In this document: positions 28,073-36,503 of the stretch, one piece after another | How positions within the stretch are numbered: the stretch's first letter is position 1 | How the letters are laid out: each line of letters starts with the position of its first letter | NCBI GenBank assembly: GCA_029260475.1 | Contig: JAJDDE010000168.1 | Coordinates: forward strand, 1-37,140 | Origin: Phycisphaerales bacterium | GTDB taxonomy: Bacteria > Planctomycetota > Phycisphaerae > Phycisphaerales > UBA1924 | Length of the DNA: 37,140 bases | Reading direction: 5' to 3' | The notes under the pieces: model-generated | Told to the model about the DNA's origin: nothing | The model's input: only the letters and a program-made list of their open reading frames with translations | Database searches by the model: none | Position numbers and translations under genes: made by a program

Positions 28073-29584
28073 TTGAAACGCTTCACTGTACAACCCGCGT
28101 TCGTGATCCTGATTCTCGGAGCCCTGATCGTGGGCTCCTACTCGGTGATCGCCGGCCCGCTGGACCCGCCGTTCGGGCCGGTCGAGTCCACGGGGACGAC
28201 GCTGAAAGACATCGAGCCTCGAGTCGTGATCCACGTGACGGACATCCCGCTCGTCATCGACGAGCCGGGCTCGTACGTCCTCGTTGACAACCTCCGTGCG
28301 ACCGCCGATTTACCTCACGCGATCGAGATCACGAGCAGCAACGTCACGCTCGACATGGGCGGGTTCACGATCATGCCACGCGGGGGGCTCTTCCCGGTCT
28401 TCTACGAAGTCGGTGTCAAAGTCACCGGTGATCTGGACAGTGTGATCGTGCGAAACGGCACGATCACGGGGTGCTCGATCAACGGCATCAACGCGAGCAA
28501 CGAAGCGTCCGTGACGGTGCAAAACGTGCACTCGAACGCCAACGACGCGAACGGCATCCGGCTCGGGAACAACGCGCGTGTTATCGACTGCACCGCGAAC
28601 GGCAACTCGGGCATCGGTTTCTTCGTGGGCGACGGGTCGGTGATCACCGGATGCATCGCCAACAACAACGCCCAGCGCGGGATACGGGCGGGCGAGGACG
28701 CCGTCATCGAACGCTGCTCCGCGACCGACAACGTGGATTACGGCATCCAGGTCGGCGAGGGCGCGTCCGTACACCGGTGCACCGCATCGGGCACCGGCGG
28801 GTCTCCCGGGTACGGGTTCAGTATCGCGACGTACTCGACCGTGACGTCTTGCACCTCTACCGGGAATACGGCGGACGGGTTCAACGCCGTCGCCGCGATT
28901 GCGAGCGTCTTCGAGACGTGCACCAGTTCCGAGAACGGGGGCTCGGGTTTCTTCCTCACGAATGGGTGCGCAGCGAGAGCGTGCGTGGCTCGTGAAAACG
29001 GGAACACCGGTATCACCGCCGGCCAACAATGCAACATCGAATCGTGCGTCGCGGACTTCAATGGGTCGCACGGCATCGACACCGGAACGTCGAGCATCAT
29101 CACCGGTTGCAGGGCGACCGCGAATGGCGCAACCGTCGCGCTCGCCGACGGGTTCTCGGTCGGGGCGAACAACACCGTGGTGTCATGCTCGTCGTCGAAC
29201 AGCGCGGACAAGGGTTTCTCGGCGATCGGTGACGCATCGATGTTCAGAGACTGCACCGCCTACCTGAACGTGAACGAAGGGTTCTTCACGAGTTCTGCCG
29301 GTGTCAATATCCAGGGCTGCGTCGCCTCGGAAAACGGCGGCGACGGGTTCCACCTCACGTCGACCGCGGATTCCTCGATCCTCATTGGTAACCAAGCGCG
29401 GTCCAACGACGGTGCGGGGTTTCTTCTCGCGACGGGTGTGACGGGGTGCCGTATCGGTCAGAATCACACGACCGACGACGAGTATAATCTCGGCTTCTCA
29501 CTCAACTTCACAGGCGAGATCCAGAGCGTCGTCGACCCGATGAATGCGCTCTCGGATGATCCCTGGGTGAACACGGACAACTGA
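28073..29584 (+). CDS. Exported right-handed parallel beta-helix protein
   Basis: This 503-residue protein starts at TTG with GAGG 8 nt upstream. A signal peptide (KRFTVQPAFVILILGALIVG, then SYSVIAG) leads into a short linker and then, from about residue 80, a long series of ~22-25 residue coils of the type G-hydrophobic-x-V-x-x-C-x-A-x-x-N (for example DCTANGNSGIGFFVGDGSVI, then TGCIANNNAQRGI). These are the ladders of a NosD/pectate-lyase-like beta-helix. Cysteine and asparagine recur at fixed points and probably form internal stacks. No catalytic residues were identified, so it may be a carbohydrate-active enzyme or a surface or structural protein. It is monocistronic, ending 4 nt from the convergent gene. 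Confidence 0.85.
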   Translation: MKRFTVQPAFVILILGALIVGSYSVIAGPLDPPFGPVESTGTTLKDIEPRVVIHVTDIPLVIDEPGSYVLVDNLRATADLPHAIEITSSNVTLDMGGFTIMPRGGLFPVFYEVGVKVTGDLDSVIVRNGTITGCSINGINASNEASVTVQNVHSNANDANGIRLGNNARVIDCTANGNSGIGFFVGDGSVITGCIANNNAQRGIRAGEDAVIERCSATDNVDYGIQVGEGASVHRCTASGTGGSPGYGFSIATYSTVTSCTSTGNTADGFNAVAAIASVFETCTSSENGGSGFFLTNGCAARACVARENGNTGITAGQQCNIESCVADFNGSHGIDTGTSSIITGCRATANGATVALADGFSVGANNTVVSCSSSNSADKGFSAIGDASMFRDCTAYLNVNEGFFTSSAGVNIQGCVASENGGDGFHLTSTADSSILIGNQARSNDGAGFLLATGVTGCRIGQNHTTDDEYNLGFSLNFTGEIQSVVDPMNALSDDPWVNTDN

Positions 29585-29588
29585 GCCC

Positions 29589-29951
29589 TCAGCTCACCAC
29601 AGACCCCGCATCGATCGGGCTCATCGGCGTGAGGACCACCACGTTCCGCTCGCCCTCCCCGTCCTTCGGCGCGTCGGAGGCGGCGATGATCATGCCGCGG
29701 GATTCCTCGCCTCGGATGGTCCGCGGCGCGAGGTTGGCGACGATGACGATCTGCTTCCCGACAAGGGTCTCGGGGTCGTAATAGGCCTTGATGCCCGCGC
29801 ACACCTGACGGGGCTTGCCCGATCCGTCATCGACCTGGAGGCGGAGCAATTTGTCCGCATTGGGGTGGGCCTCGGCCTCGATGATCGTCGCGACCCGGAG
29901 GTCCACCTTGGCGAAGTCTTCGAACGTGATCTGCGGCTTCTCGTCCGGCAT
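29589..29951 (-). CDS. Free-standing tRNA-binding domain (MetRS beta / CsaA-like)
   Basis: This 120-residue protein is a single EMAP-type OB-fold that binds tRNA: ITFEDFAKVDLRVATIIEAE, HPNADKLLRLQVD, QVCAGIKAYYDPETLVGKQI, VANLAPRTIRGEESRGMIIAA. It matches the C-terminal domain of bacterial methionyl-tRNA synthetase much better than CsaA, whose length is similar. The synthetase core is not in the window, so it may act as a detached beta subunit. The start at 29951 has GGAG 5 nt upstream; the frame continues upstream, but with no domain match. It is convergent with the beta-helix gene and divergent from the carboxypeptidase gene. Confidence 0.88.
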   Translation of the reverse strand: MPDEKPQITFEDFAKVDLRVATIIEAEAHPNADKLLRLQVDDGSGKPRQVCAGIKAYYDPETLVGKQIVIVANLAPRTIRGEESRGMIIAASDAPKDGEGERNVVVLTPMSPIDAGSVVS

Positions 29952-30121
29952 GTCTGCTCCGGTCTTTACAGTGCAATAATTCGTTGTGTGACGTGCCCGA
30001 GGCGTCTCGGGGGGCGGGGAGTGTAGCCGCCCGCCCGGGATTATTGACGAGCGCTCGATCTCGCCGATCCCAACGTGTTCCGGGGATGCCAGTAGAAGAG
30101 TTGCCCACCATGGAGACGAGC

Positions 30122-31648
30122 ATGACGACCACCGCCCGACGCTATCGCCCCTCTGCACGCCCAGCGGCGTTCGCCTGCGCCCTGTTGGTGTGCGTTCTGG
30201 CGGCGCCCGGGGCCCTCGCACAGTCGCTGGACGGTGCCCTGGACCGCGTGCTCGGGCAGGCGAAATTCGCCGACCGCCTGAACATGTCCGTGAGCATCCT
30301 CGATGGCGACACGGGGCGGGTTTTGGCCCAGCACCGGGCCGACCGCCAGCTCATCCCCGCCTCCAACATGAAGCTGCTGACCTCCGGGGCCGCGCTCCGG
30401 GTGCTGGGCGATGACTTCGAGTTCCTCACGGAGCTGGTGCTCTTCCGAGGCGAGGGCCCGGGCGGCTCGGACCGCCTGGTCGTCCGCGGCTCGGGCGACC
30501 CCGCCTTCGCGGACCCGGAGCTCCTCGACGACATGGGCGTCTCCGTGGAGGACTTCATCGCCCTCTGGGTGGACGCCATCGAGGGCGTGGGCGTCGCGGA
30601 CTCGGTCGGCGAGGTCGTCATGGACGCACGCGTCTTCGATCGTCAACTCGTCCACGACTCCTGGCCCGACGCCCAGCTCAACCGCTGGTACTGCGCGCAG
30701 GTCTCGGGCATCAACTTCCACGCCAACGTGCTCCGCGTCTACACCCGCCCGAGCACCGAGGGCTCCCGCCCCACCGTCGTCCTCGAACCCGAGGTGCCCT
30801 GGCTCGACATCGACAACAAGGCCAAGACCGTCGGGCGTGGCAAGAACCACACCGTCTGGGCCTCGCGTGCACCGGGCACCAACCGCATCGGCGTCCACGC
30901 GGACGTGCGTCACGCGACGACGCCCATCGAGGTGACCGTCCACGAGCCGGCGCTCGTGCTGGGGCGCGTGATCGCCTCACGCCTCGCCGACCGCGTCCAC
31001 GACGAACCCACCGTCCGCCTCGCGCTGGACAGCGAGAACCTCTCGGGGGGCGAAACGATCCACCGCGTGCGCACGCCGATGTCCGTCGTCCTCGAACGCT
31101 GCAACACGGACTCGCACAACCTCTACGCCGAGGCCCTGATGAAGCGGACCGGCGCGACCGCCTCGAACGCCCAGGGCTCATGGCCCCGCGGCGCCTTCGC
31201 CCTCCGATCGCTCATCGTGCAGGAGCTCGGTTCCGACGACGCGGGCAGCCTCGTCGTCGCCGACGGCTCGGGCATGAGCCGCGAGAACCGCGTGACCACG
31301 GGCCTCGTCGCCCGCTGGCTCCGCGCCATGGATAAGAGCCCCATCGCCCGCGCCTTCCGGGAGAGCCTCCCCAGCGCCGGCGAGGACGGCACGCTCCGCA
31401 AGCGGTTCCGCAGCCAGTCGCCCGAGAACACCGTCCTCGCGAAGACCGGCTACCTCACGGGCGTCTCGGCGCTCTCTGGGTACGTGACGCACGAGGAGTC
31501 GGGGCGCACGATCATCTTCAGCGTGATCAGCAACGACAAGCCCAACGACATCTCGCTCAACGCGGTGCGCACGCTCGAGGAGCAGATCGTGCTCATGATC
31601 GACGAAGCGCTCACCGACGTCGCGGCGGGGCGCCAGCACGGCGGCTGA
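30122..31648 (+). CDS. dacB: D-alanyl-D-alanine carboxypeptidase/endopeptidase, PBP4 type
   Basis: This 508-residue periplasmic peptidoglycan enzyme belongs to MEROPS family S13. A signal peptide covers residues 1-~33 (PAAFACALLVCVLAAPGALA, then Q). The three penicillin-binding motifs are S81-N-M-K84 (catalytic serine), S331-H-N333 and K441-T-G443. An insert domain lies between the first two, as in PBP4. It trims or cleaves peptide cross-links during wall remodelling. The ATG at 30122 is chosen because GGAG (30112-30115) lies 6 nt upstream and the signal peptide begins there; earlier in-frame ATGs at 30086 and 30110 lack a site. It is monocistronic and converges with the ABC ATPase gene. Confidence 0.92.
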   Translation: MTTTARRYRPSARPAAFACALLVCVLAAPGALAQSLDGALDRVLGQAKFADRLNMSVSILDGDTGRVLAQHRADRQLIPASNMKLLTSGAALRVLGDDFEFLTELVLFRGEGPGGSDRLVVRGSGDPAFADPELLDDMGVSVEDFIALWVDAIEGVGVADSVGEVVMDARVFDRQLVHDSWPDAQLNRWYCAQVSGINFHANVLRVYTRPSTEGSRPTVVLEPEVPWLDIDNKAKTVGRGKNHTVWASRAPGTNRIGVHADVRHATTPIEVTVHEPALVLGRVIASRLADRVHDEPTVRLALDSENLSGGETIHRVRTPMSVVLERCNTDSHNLYAEALMKRTGATASNAQGSWPRGAFALRSLIVQELGSDDAGSLVVADGSGMSRENRVTTGLVARWLRAMDKSPIARAFRESLPSAGEDGTLRKRFRSQSPENTVLAKTGYLTGVSALSGYVTHEESGRTIIFSVISNDKPNDISLNAVRTLEEQIVLMIDEALTDVAAGRQHGG

Positions 31649-31658
31649 AGGCCCCGCT

Positions 31659-32630
31659 TTACTGCACGAGGCCCTGGGTCAGGCGCATGAACGCAGTCTC
31701 GAGGTTCACACGCTCGTCGGTGAACATCGTCATCCGGAACCCCGCGTTGATCAGGCGGTTCGGGATGTCCGTCGCGTGCTGCACGCCCGTCTCCTCGAAC
31801 GTGACATGGATCACCGGCCGGCTCACGCCCGAGGGGCGCGCGGGGTCGTCCTCCTCGACGATGTTCACACGCTTCACGCTCGGCATCTCGTGCAGCAGCT
31901 TCGCCGCCTCCTCCGTGCGCTCGGCGACCGCGACGTGGACCGCGTGCTCCACGCGGGCGCGCTGCATGATCTCCTTGACCGTGCCGTTGTAGAGCAGCTG
32001 CCCCTTCTCGATCACGCCGACCACGTTGCACAGCTCCGCGAGCTCGTGCAGGATGTGGCTCGAGATGATGATCGTCTTGCCCATGCGCTTGAGCTCCTTG
32101 AGCAGCTCGCGCATCTCGATGCGGGCGCGCGGGTCGAGTCCCGAGGCGGGCTCGTCCATCAGCAGCACCTTCGGGTCGTGCAGCAGCACGCGGGCGACGG
32201 AGAGGCGCTGCGACATGCCGCGTGAGAGGCTGTTGACCTCGGCGCTGGCCTTGAAATTCAGGTCGGTGAGATCGAGCACGTCGGCGACGACACGCTTGCG
32301 CTGCGAGCCGTGGATGCCGTAGGCGCTGGCGAAGAACTCGAGGTACTCGGTGACGACCATGTCCTCGTACGCGCCCATGAAGTCGGGGACGTAGCCGATG
32401 CGCGGGCGGATCTGCCGGTTCTGGTAGCCGACGGTGAGCCCGTCGATCATCGCCTGCCCACGCGTGGGTTTGAGGAGCGTCGCGAGGACCTTGATCGTCG
32501 TCGTCTTGCCCGCACCGTTGGGGCCGATGAAGCCGAAGCAGTCCCCCTCCTCGATGACGAGGTTGAGGTTATCGAGCGCGATCAGGTCGCCGTACTCTTT
32601 GCACAGGTTGATCGTTTCGATCATCGCCAT
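31659..32630 (-). CDS. ABC transporter ATP-binding protein (DrrA/CcmA/GldA-like)
   Basis: This 323-residue ATPase has Walker A GPNGAGKT (36-43), the signature region LSRGMSQRLSVARVLL, Walker B VLLMDEPASGLDP, and the H-loop IISSHILHE. A C-terminal extension of about 110 residues is typical of ATPases that drive ABC-2 type exporters. The start has GAGGAG upstream and lies 10 nt after the stop of the large membrane protein gene, so the two form an operon. No ABC-2 permease gene is adjacent. The partner may be that membrane protein, or a permease encoded elsewhere. The substrate is unknown. Gliding-motility GldA/GldG systems have a similar logic but are not shown here. Confidence 0.9.
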   Translation of the reverse strand: MAMIETINLCKEYGDLIALDNLNLVIEEGDCFGFIGPNGAGKTTTIKVLATLLKPTRGQAMIDGLTVGYQNRQIRPRIGYVPDFMGAYEDMVVTEYLEFFASAYGIHGSQRKRVVADVLDLTDLNFKASAEVNSLSRGMSQRLSVARVLLHDPKVLLMDEPASGLDPRARIEMRELLKELKRMGKTIIISSHILHELAELCNVVGVIEKGQLLYNGTVKEIMQRARVEHAVHVAVAERTEEAAKLLHEMPSVKRVNIVEEDDPARPSGVSRPVIHVTFEETGVQHATDIPNRLINAGFRMTMFTDERVNLETAFMRLTQGLVQ

Positions 32631-32640
32631 GGTCGGCTCC

Positions 32641-35034
32641 TCATTCGTAGTTCACGGGGTCGGGCGTGAGAGGGAAGACCCAGCGGACCATGGTGTGCCC
32701 GTCCATCGGGATCTCGTCACCGGTTTCGCCGCCTAGGCGCAGGGGCGTGGGGCTCTCCTCGCCCCGAAGATGCCCGGTGACGATCACGCACGGCATCGTC
32801 ATGAACCGGGCGAGGTCCAGGCCGTGCCCGGCCCGCGTGATCTGACGCTTGCGCAGCCACTGGGTGTTGTTCCACCCGGGCTGGGACACCAGAGGTCGCC
32901 ACGTCAGGCGCTCGGCGTCCTTCCGCGCGTCCACCCATGAGTAGGGCGTGCGCGCATCGGAGGTCCCGGGGTTGTTGAAGAATGCGCTGTTGTCGGCGTT
33001 GTCCGTGAGGCTGTTGCGGAACAGAAGCGAGGAACTGCCCGTGGCATCCTCCGCGACACTCTTGAGGTCGAGTTCCACACCCGGTGCCCAGGGCGCATCG
33101 AGTTTCCACACGCGGAACCGCGAATACAGCAGGCCCTCGTTCTTCCGGTTGGTGTTGTCCGGGTCTGCGCGATAGCCGGGGTCGGTCTGCCCGTAGCACA
33201 GGATGATCTGCACGCCCTCCAGCCCCCCGGGCAGCCCGTGTACGAGTCGCCCGGACATCCGATTGGCCCCCTCGAGACGCGGCTCGAACGCGGGCGCTGT
33301 GGGCCTGGGCGTCTGCCACACCACGCCGCCCCCCCACTCCGCACGGACCGTCTTCACGGTGGACCGCACGGGCGAACGCAGCGAGGAGCCGTCGCGCACC
33401 GAGTACACGTAGGCGCGCGCATCGGGGAATCGAGTCGTCAAGCCGAAGCCCGTCGGGTCGCTCCAGCCGCTGATGAGGTTCCGCGAGTTGGTGTCCACCG
33501 CGCCCTCTTTGACGCTGATCGTGCGGTCGCCGTACCCCGGCATCATCACGCCCGCGAAGGTGCGCGTGCGCTGGTACGACTGGCCGTAGACGTGATCGAG
33601 GAACGTGAGGTGCTTGGCGCGGACCGTGGTGTCCGCCAGCGTCTGCGCACCGAGCCACGCGATGACCGCGAAGACGCCGACCGTCCCGAGGAACGCCACC
33701 CACGCGTGCCGCTGCCAGTTGTTCATCTTCAGCAGCCCGAACCCCAGCGGGCCCGCGGCGAGCCAGTACGCCACGAACACCACCACCGCGAGCAGGATTC
33801 CCACGCCCGCCTGCGCCGTGTTCTCGATCGACCCCGCGAAGTGACGATCCAGCAGCTGCTCCTGCGGCTGCGGGCGGCTGCCCTGGATCGCGTTCCGGCT
33901 GTTGTCGGGAAAGGGGATCGGGAAGGTCTTGCCCAGGATGCGGTGCCACAGCCCGTCGGCGCGGAAGATGCGCCGCTGCACGAACTCGGGATCCGACAGG
34001 TCCAGCCCGACCACCGTGACCATGCCCACGCCCACGAGACGGCGCGTCACGACCACGCCGTGCGGCCCATCGATAAGCGGCGCGGCGCGCATCGGATCGA
34101 CACCCTGCGCGCGCTCGAAGGCGTGCACCGTCGCGTTAGAAGGCAGCGGGATGCGGTCGCTGTCCTTGGTGGTCAGCAGACGCCGGTAGGGCTCGTACGA
34201 CACGCCCTCGACGCGGATCGCATTGGCCTCGGGCATGATCGACGCGAGCGGGTCGTCGTTCGTGAACCAGATGCCACCGACCGGCGGCATGACGATGACC
34301 AGGTGACCGCCGTGACGCACCCATTCCTCGAGCGCCCGCGGGCGCTCTGTGCCGAGACGCGCGGGGTCGGCGTCGCCCCAGACGATCGTCTCGTACTGCA
34401 GCAGGCCTTCCCAGCGATCGGGCAGGTCCTCGGGGGCCATCCCGCTGACGACGTCGAAGGACTCCTGCGAGGAGAGCGGCGCGACGCGGGTCATGCCCAG
34501 CTCGTACTGGTTGAGCCCGAAGACGCGGGACCCGACGACACCGATGAAATCGAAGCGCGGCTCGCGCACCGCCTGCGGCGCGATGCGTTTCGCCGAGAGC
34601 TGGCGGCCGACCGAGGTCTCAGACCCCTGTGAATCGCCCAGTTCGTGGATGGTCACCGTGAAGTACGCGGGCATCGTCCAGGGCATCGGCGCGTAGACCC
34701 ACACGCCCTGCCGGCGTCCGGGCGTGAGCGTGACCTCGCGCTGAGCGAGCATGGTGTCGCCGTCCGGGTCCGGCACGTGCAGACGCACCGCGACGGCGCG
34801 TGGGGCGGTGGAGACCACGTCCTGCAGGATCAGCCGGACGCCCGTCCACTCGCCCGGGCGGACAACGTTGCCGACGCCGAAGGCGTCCACGTCGATAGCG
34901 ATGACAGACGTTGGCTGCGGATCCGGAGTGTCCTGACCCTCGGTCTCCTGCCCCGACGCGATCGGGGCGAGCACGCCCAACGCCAGAAGACAGGCGAGGA
35001 GGCGGGTCACAATCGTCGAAGAGGTCCCCGGCAT
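32641..35034 (-). CDS. Large exported membrane protein paired with the ABC ATPase
   Basis: This 797-residue protein has a signal peptide (about 1-28, TRLLACLLALGVLAPIASG). A beta-rich domain (VVRPGEWTGVRLIL, TPGRRQGVWVYAP) follows, then a domain resembling the class I amidotransferase fold (LEEWVRHGGHLVIVMPPVGG). Next come two adjacent membrane helices at ~408-433 and ~443-465, and a C-terminal beta-rich domain of about 330 residues. It most resembles, in layout, the membrane proteins that accompany ABC-2 systems, such as GldG, but no close family is recognised. The start at 35034 has TACACT 7 nt before it. The downstream ATPase gene is in the same operon. With only two central helices it is unlikely to be a full permease alone. 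Confidence 0.75.
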   Translation of the reverse strand: MPGTSSTIVTRLLACLLALGVLAPIASGQETEGQDTPDPQPTSVIAIDVDAFGVGNVVRPGEWTGVRLILQDVVSTAPRAVAVRLHVPDPDGDTMLAQREVTLTPGRRQGVWVYAPMPWTMPAYFTVTIHELGDSQGSETSVGRQLSAKRIAPQAVREPRFDFIGVVGSRVFGLNQYELGMTRVAPLSSQESFDVVSGMAPEDLPDRWEGLLQYETIVWGDADPARLGTERPRALEEWVRHGGHLVIVMPPVGGIWFTNDDPLASIMPEANAIRVEGVSYEPYRRLLTTKDSDRIPLPSNATVHAFERAQGVDPMRAAPLIDGPHGVVVTRRLVGVGMVTVVGLDLSDPEFVQRRIFRADGLWHRILGKTFPIPFPDNSRNAIQGSRPQPQEQLLDRHFAGSIENTAQAGVGILLAVVVFVAYWLAAGPLGFGLLKMNNWQRHAWVAFLGTVGVFAVIAWLGAQTLADTTVRAKHLTFLDHVYGQSYQRTRTFAGVMMPGYGDRTISVKEGAVDTNSRNLISGWSDPTGFGLTTRFPDARAYVYSVRDGSSLRSPVRSTVKTVRAEWGGGVVWQTPRPTAPAFEPRLEGANRMSGRLVHGLPGGLEGVQIILCYGQTDPGYRADPDNTNRKNEGLLYSRFRVWKLDAPWAPGVELDLKSVAEDATGSSSLLFRNSLTDNADNSAFFNNPGTSDARTPYSWVDARKDAERLTWRPLVSQPGWNNTQWLRKRQITRAGHGLDLARFMTMPCVIVTGHLRGEESPTPLRLGGETGDEIPMDGHTMVRWVFPLTPDPVNYE

Positions 35035-35041
35035 ATCCGTG

Positions 35042-35047
35042 AGTGTA
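35042..35047 (-). promoter_or_regulatory. Candidate -10 element TACACT before the membrane protein/ATPase operon
   Basis: On the minus strand TACACT is followed by 7 nt and the ATG at 35034, with no good Shine-Dalgarno sequence. It fits a leaderless start for the two-gene operon. Confidence 0.4.
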
Positions 35048-35096
35048 GAGAACACCCTCGCTTCAGACGACCGCCCCCTCACCCGATGCCAGTGGC

Positions 35097-35402
35097 GTGG
35101 GCAACACATGGATCATCCTGCTCCTGACCGGCATCGGCATCGCCGGCGTGATGGCCTTCCTCTACGGGGCCTCCAAGCACCTGCTCTACAACCGGGACAT
35201 CCACGAACTCGCGATCCAATCGCACGCGCTGCGGAGCAACCAGATCAGGCGGCTCGCGATGCTGCGCGGCTCCGAGGCGTGGGACTCTGCGGACCTGATC
35301 CTCGATCCAAGTATCGCGCGAGCCGTCCGCGATCTGACCGGCGGCCATTCCATCAACGTGGACATCGCAGACGAGAACGGCGAGTTCGCGCGGGCGGCGT
35401 GA
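35097..35402 (+). CDS. Small membrane-anchored hypothetical protein
   Basis: This 101-residue protein starts at GTG. It has one N-terminal helix (WIILLLTGIGIAGVMAFLYG) and a soluble charged tail (RNQIRRLAML type helix, then LDPSIARAVRDLTGGHSINV) ending DENGEFARAA. No other in-frame ATG gives a better start, and no ribosome site is obvious. It is divergent from the 797-residue membrane protein gene (62 nt between starts) and ends 9 nt from the convergent TetR gene. The family and function are unknown. Confidence 0.6.
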   Translation: MGNTWIILLLTGIGIAGVMAFLYGASKHLLYNRDIHELAIQSHALRSNQIRRLAMLRGSEAWDSADLILDPSIARAVRDLTGGHSINVDIADENGEFARAA

Positions 35403-35411
35403 ACCAGGTGT

Positions 35412-36068
35412 TCAGTCGGGACGGCGCGTGTGATCGGTGTCATCAGCCTCGAGCTGATCCTGCACCTGCCGAGCGTGCTCGCCCAGCATGAGCTCCGCGA
35501 CGAGGTCGCGCACCCGCACACCGCGATCGTCGATCGCGTGGTGCGGGATACTGAGCGGCGCGAGGACGCCGTAACCGAGCCCGAGCTGGAGCAGCGTCCA
35601 CGCGGTGATTTCCGGCGTGAAGTGCTTCGACACCCGCCCCTCCTCCTGAGCCTTGCCGACCTCACCCGCGACGAAGGCGTGGATCTGTGTCATGTGCTGC
35701 TGAAGAGCGCGGAGGATGTCCGGGTCCTTGAATTCCATCATCGCCTGCATGATCACGCGGTAGATGCCGCGGCCGCGATCGGTGATCAGTGGGTTCGCTA
35801 CGAACAGACGCTTGAGGCGCTGGGCGGGGTCCTTCGCGATCGCGAGCTGCTTCTCCCACGTCTCGATGGTCAACTGGCCCGTGCGCTCGATCACCGCGAT
35901 GAACAGGTGCTTCTTCGAGCTGAAGTGGCGATAGATGATGGGCTCGGTCACGCCGGCGGCCTTCGCGAGCTCGCTGGTCGTTGCGCCGTAATAGCCACGC
36001 TCCGCAAAGAGGGCCATCGCGGAGTCGAGCAGCTGTTCCCGTCGTTGTGCCGCTGGCAGACGCGTCAT
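35412..36068 (-). CDS. TetR-family transcriptional regulator
   Basis: This 218-residue protein has an N-terminal TetR helix-turn-helix (residues ~10-56: RREQLLDSAMALFAERGYYG, then ATTSELAKAAGVTEPIIYRH and FSSKKHLF) and a helical ligand and dimerisation domain that includes RGIYRVIMQAMMEF and LLQLGLGYGVLAP. It probably represses its own gene or a neighbour. The ATG at 36068 is chosen because the DNA-binding domain starts right after it. A longer frame from 36146 would read through a palindrome that looks like its operator. The ligand is unknown. It converges with the small membrane protein gene and follows yidD after about 100 nt. Confidence 0.93.
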   Translation of the reverse strand: MTRLPAAQRREQLLDSAMALFAERGYYGATTSELAKAAGVTEPIIYRHFSSKKHLFIAVIERTGQLTIETWEKQLAIAKDPAQRLKRLFVANPLITDRGRGIYRVIMQAMMEFKDPDILRALQQHMTQIHAFVAGEVGKAQEEGRVSKHFTPEITAWTLLQLGLGYGVLAPLSIPHHAIDDRGVRVRDLVAELMLGEHARQVQDQLEADDTDHTRRPD

Positions 36069-36129
36069 ATCGCTCACACACCAGGGTTTGTGGAGCCCGC
36101 ACGCGATCTCGCCCGCGACGGGACATCCA

Positions 36130-36143
36130 TTAGCACACGCTAA
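36130..36143. promoter_or_regulatory. Palindromic operator candidate for the TetR regulator
   Basis: TTAGC-ACAC-GCTAA has perfect 5-base arms and lies 61 bp upstream of the TetR start, in an otherwise GC-rich stretch. Its position and symmetry are typical of TetR autoregulatory operators. Confidence 0.45.
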
Positions 36144-36150
36144 CACATCG

Positions 36151-36190
36151 GCGATCCCGCGTCCCGGTCTTCAGCGATCCCGCCCGGTCT
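36151..36190. repeat. Short imperfect tandem repeat at the end of yidD
   Basis: GCGATCCCGC occurs at 36151-36160 and again at 36174-36183, each followed by a CCGGTCT (with GTC inserted in the first copy). The second copy encodes the last residues of YidD, so the first looks like a local duplication just past its stop. Confidence 0.5.
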
Positions 36191-36503
36191 GTGAGACGCG
36201 CAAGGGCGGCACCGGGTCCACGCCTGACCCGCCCCACGGGTGACACTTCAGGATGCGCCTGGCGGTGAGCCAGCCAGCGACCCACGGCGCGTGGATGCGG
36301 AACGCCTGCAGCCCGTAATGCGAGCAGGAGGGGTAGAAGCGGCACTTGCCCCCCATCGCGTGCCCGAGGGTGTGCTGGTACCCGATGATCATCCAAACCG
36401 CGGGCAGCCCGAGCCACACGAAGCGAGAGCGTGGCAGCATCGGCAGGGCCTCGTCGTGCGAGCACTGCGTGTGATCAGTTGGGTCCGCGTCGGGCTCACA
36501 CAT
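36171..36503 (-). CDS. yidD: Membrane protein insertion efficiency factor YidD
   Basis: This 110-residue protein has all the family marks: IIGYQHTLGHAMGGKCRFYP, then SCSHYGLQAFRIHAPWVAGW, then RRILKCHPWGGSGVDPVP. YidD is an amphipathic membrane-associated protein that assists YidC-dependent insertion. The start at 36503 overlaps the end of rnpA by 8 nt, the usual rnpA-yidD arrangement. The N-terminus before MLPRSRF is longer than typical, so a start at the internal Met near 36440 is possible. yidC is not in the window. Confidence 0.93.
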   Translation of the reverse strand: MCEPDADPTDHTQCSHDEALPMLPRSRFVWLGLPAVWMIIGYQHTLGHAMGGKCRFYPSCSHYGLQAFRIHAPWVAGWLTARRILKCHPWGGSGVDPVPPLRVSQTGRDR

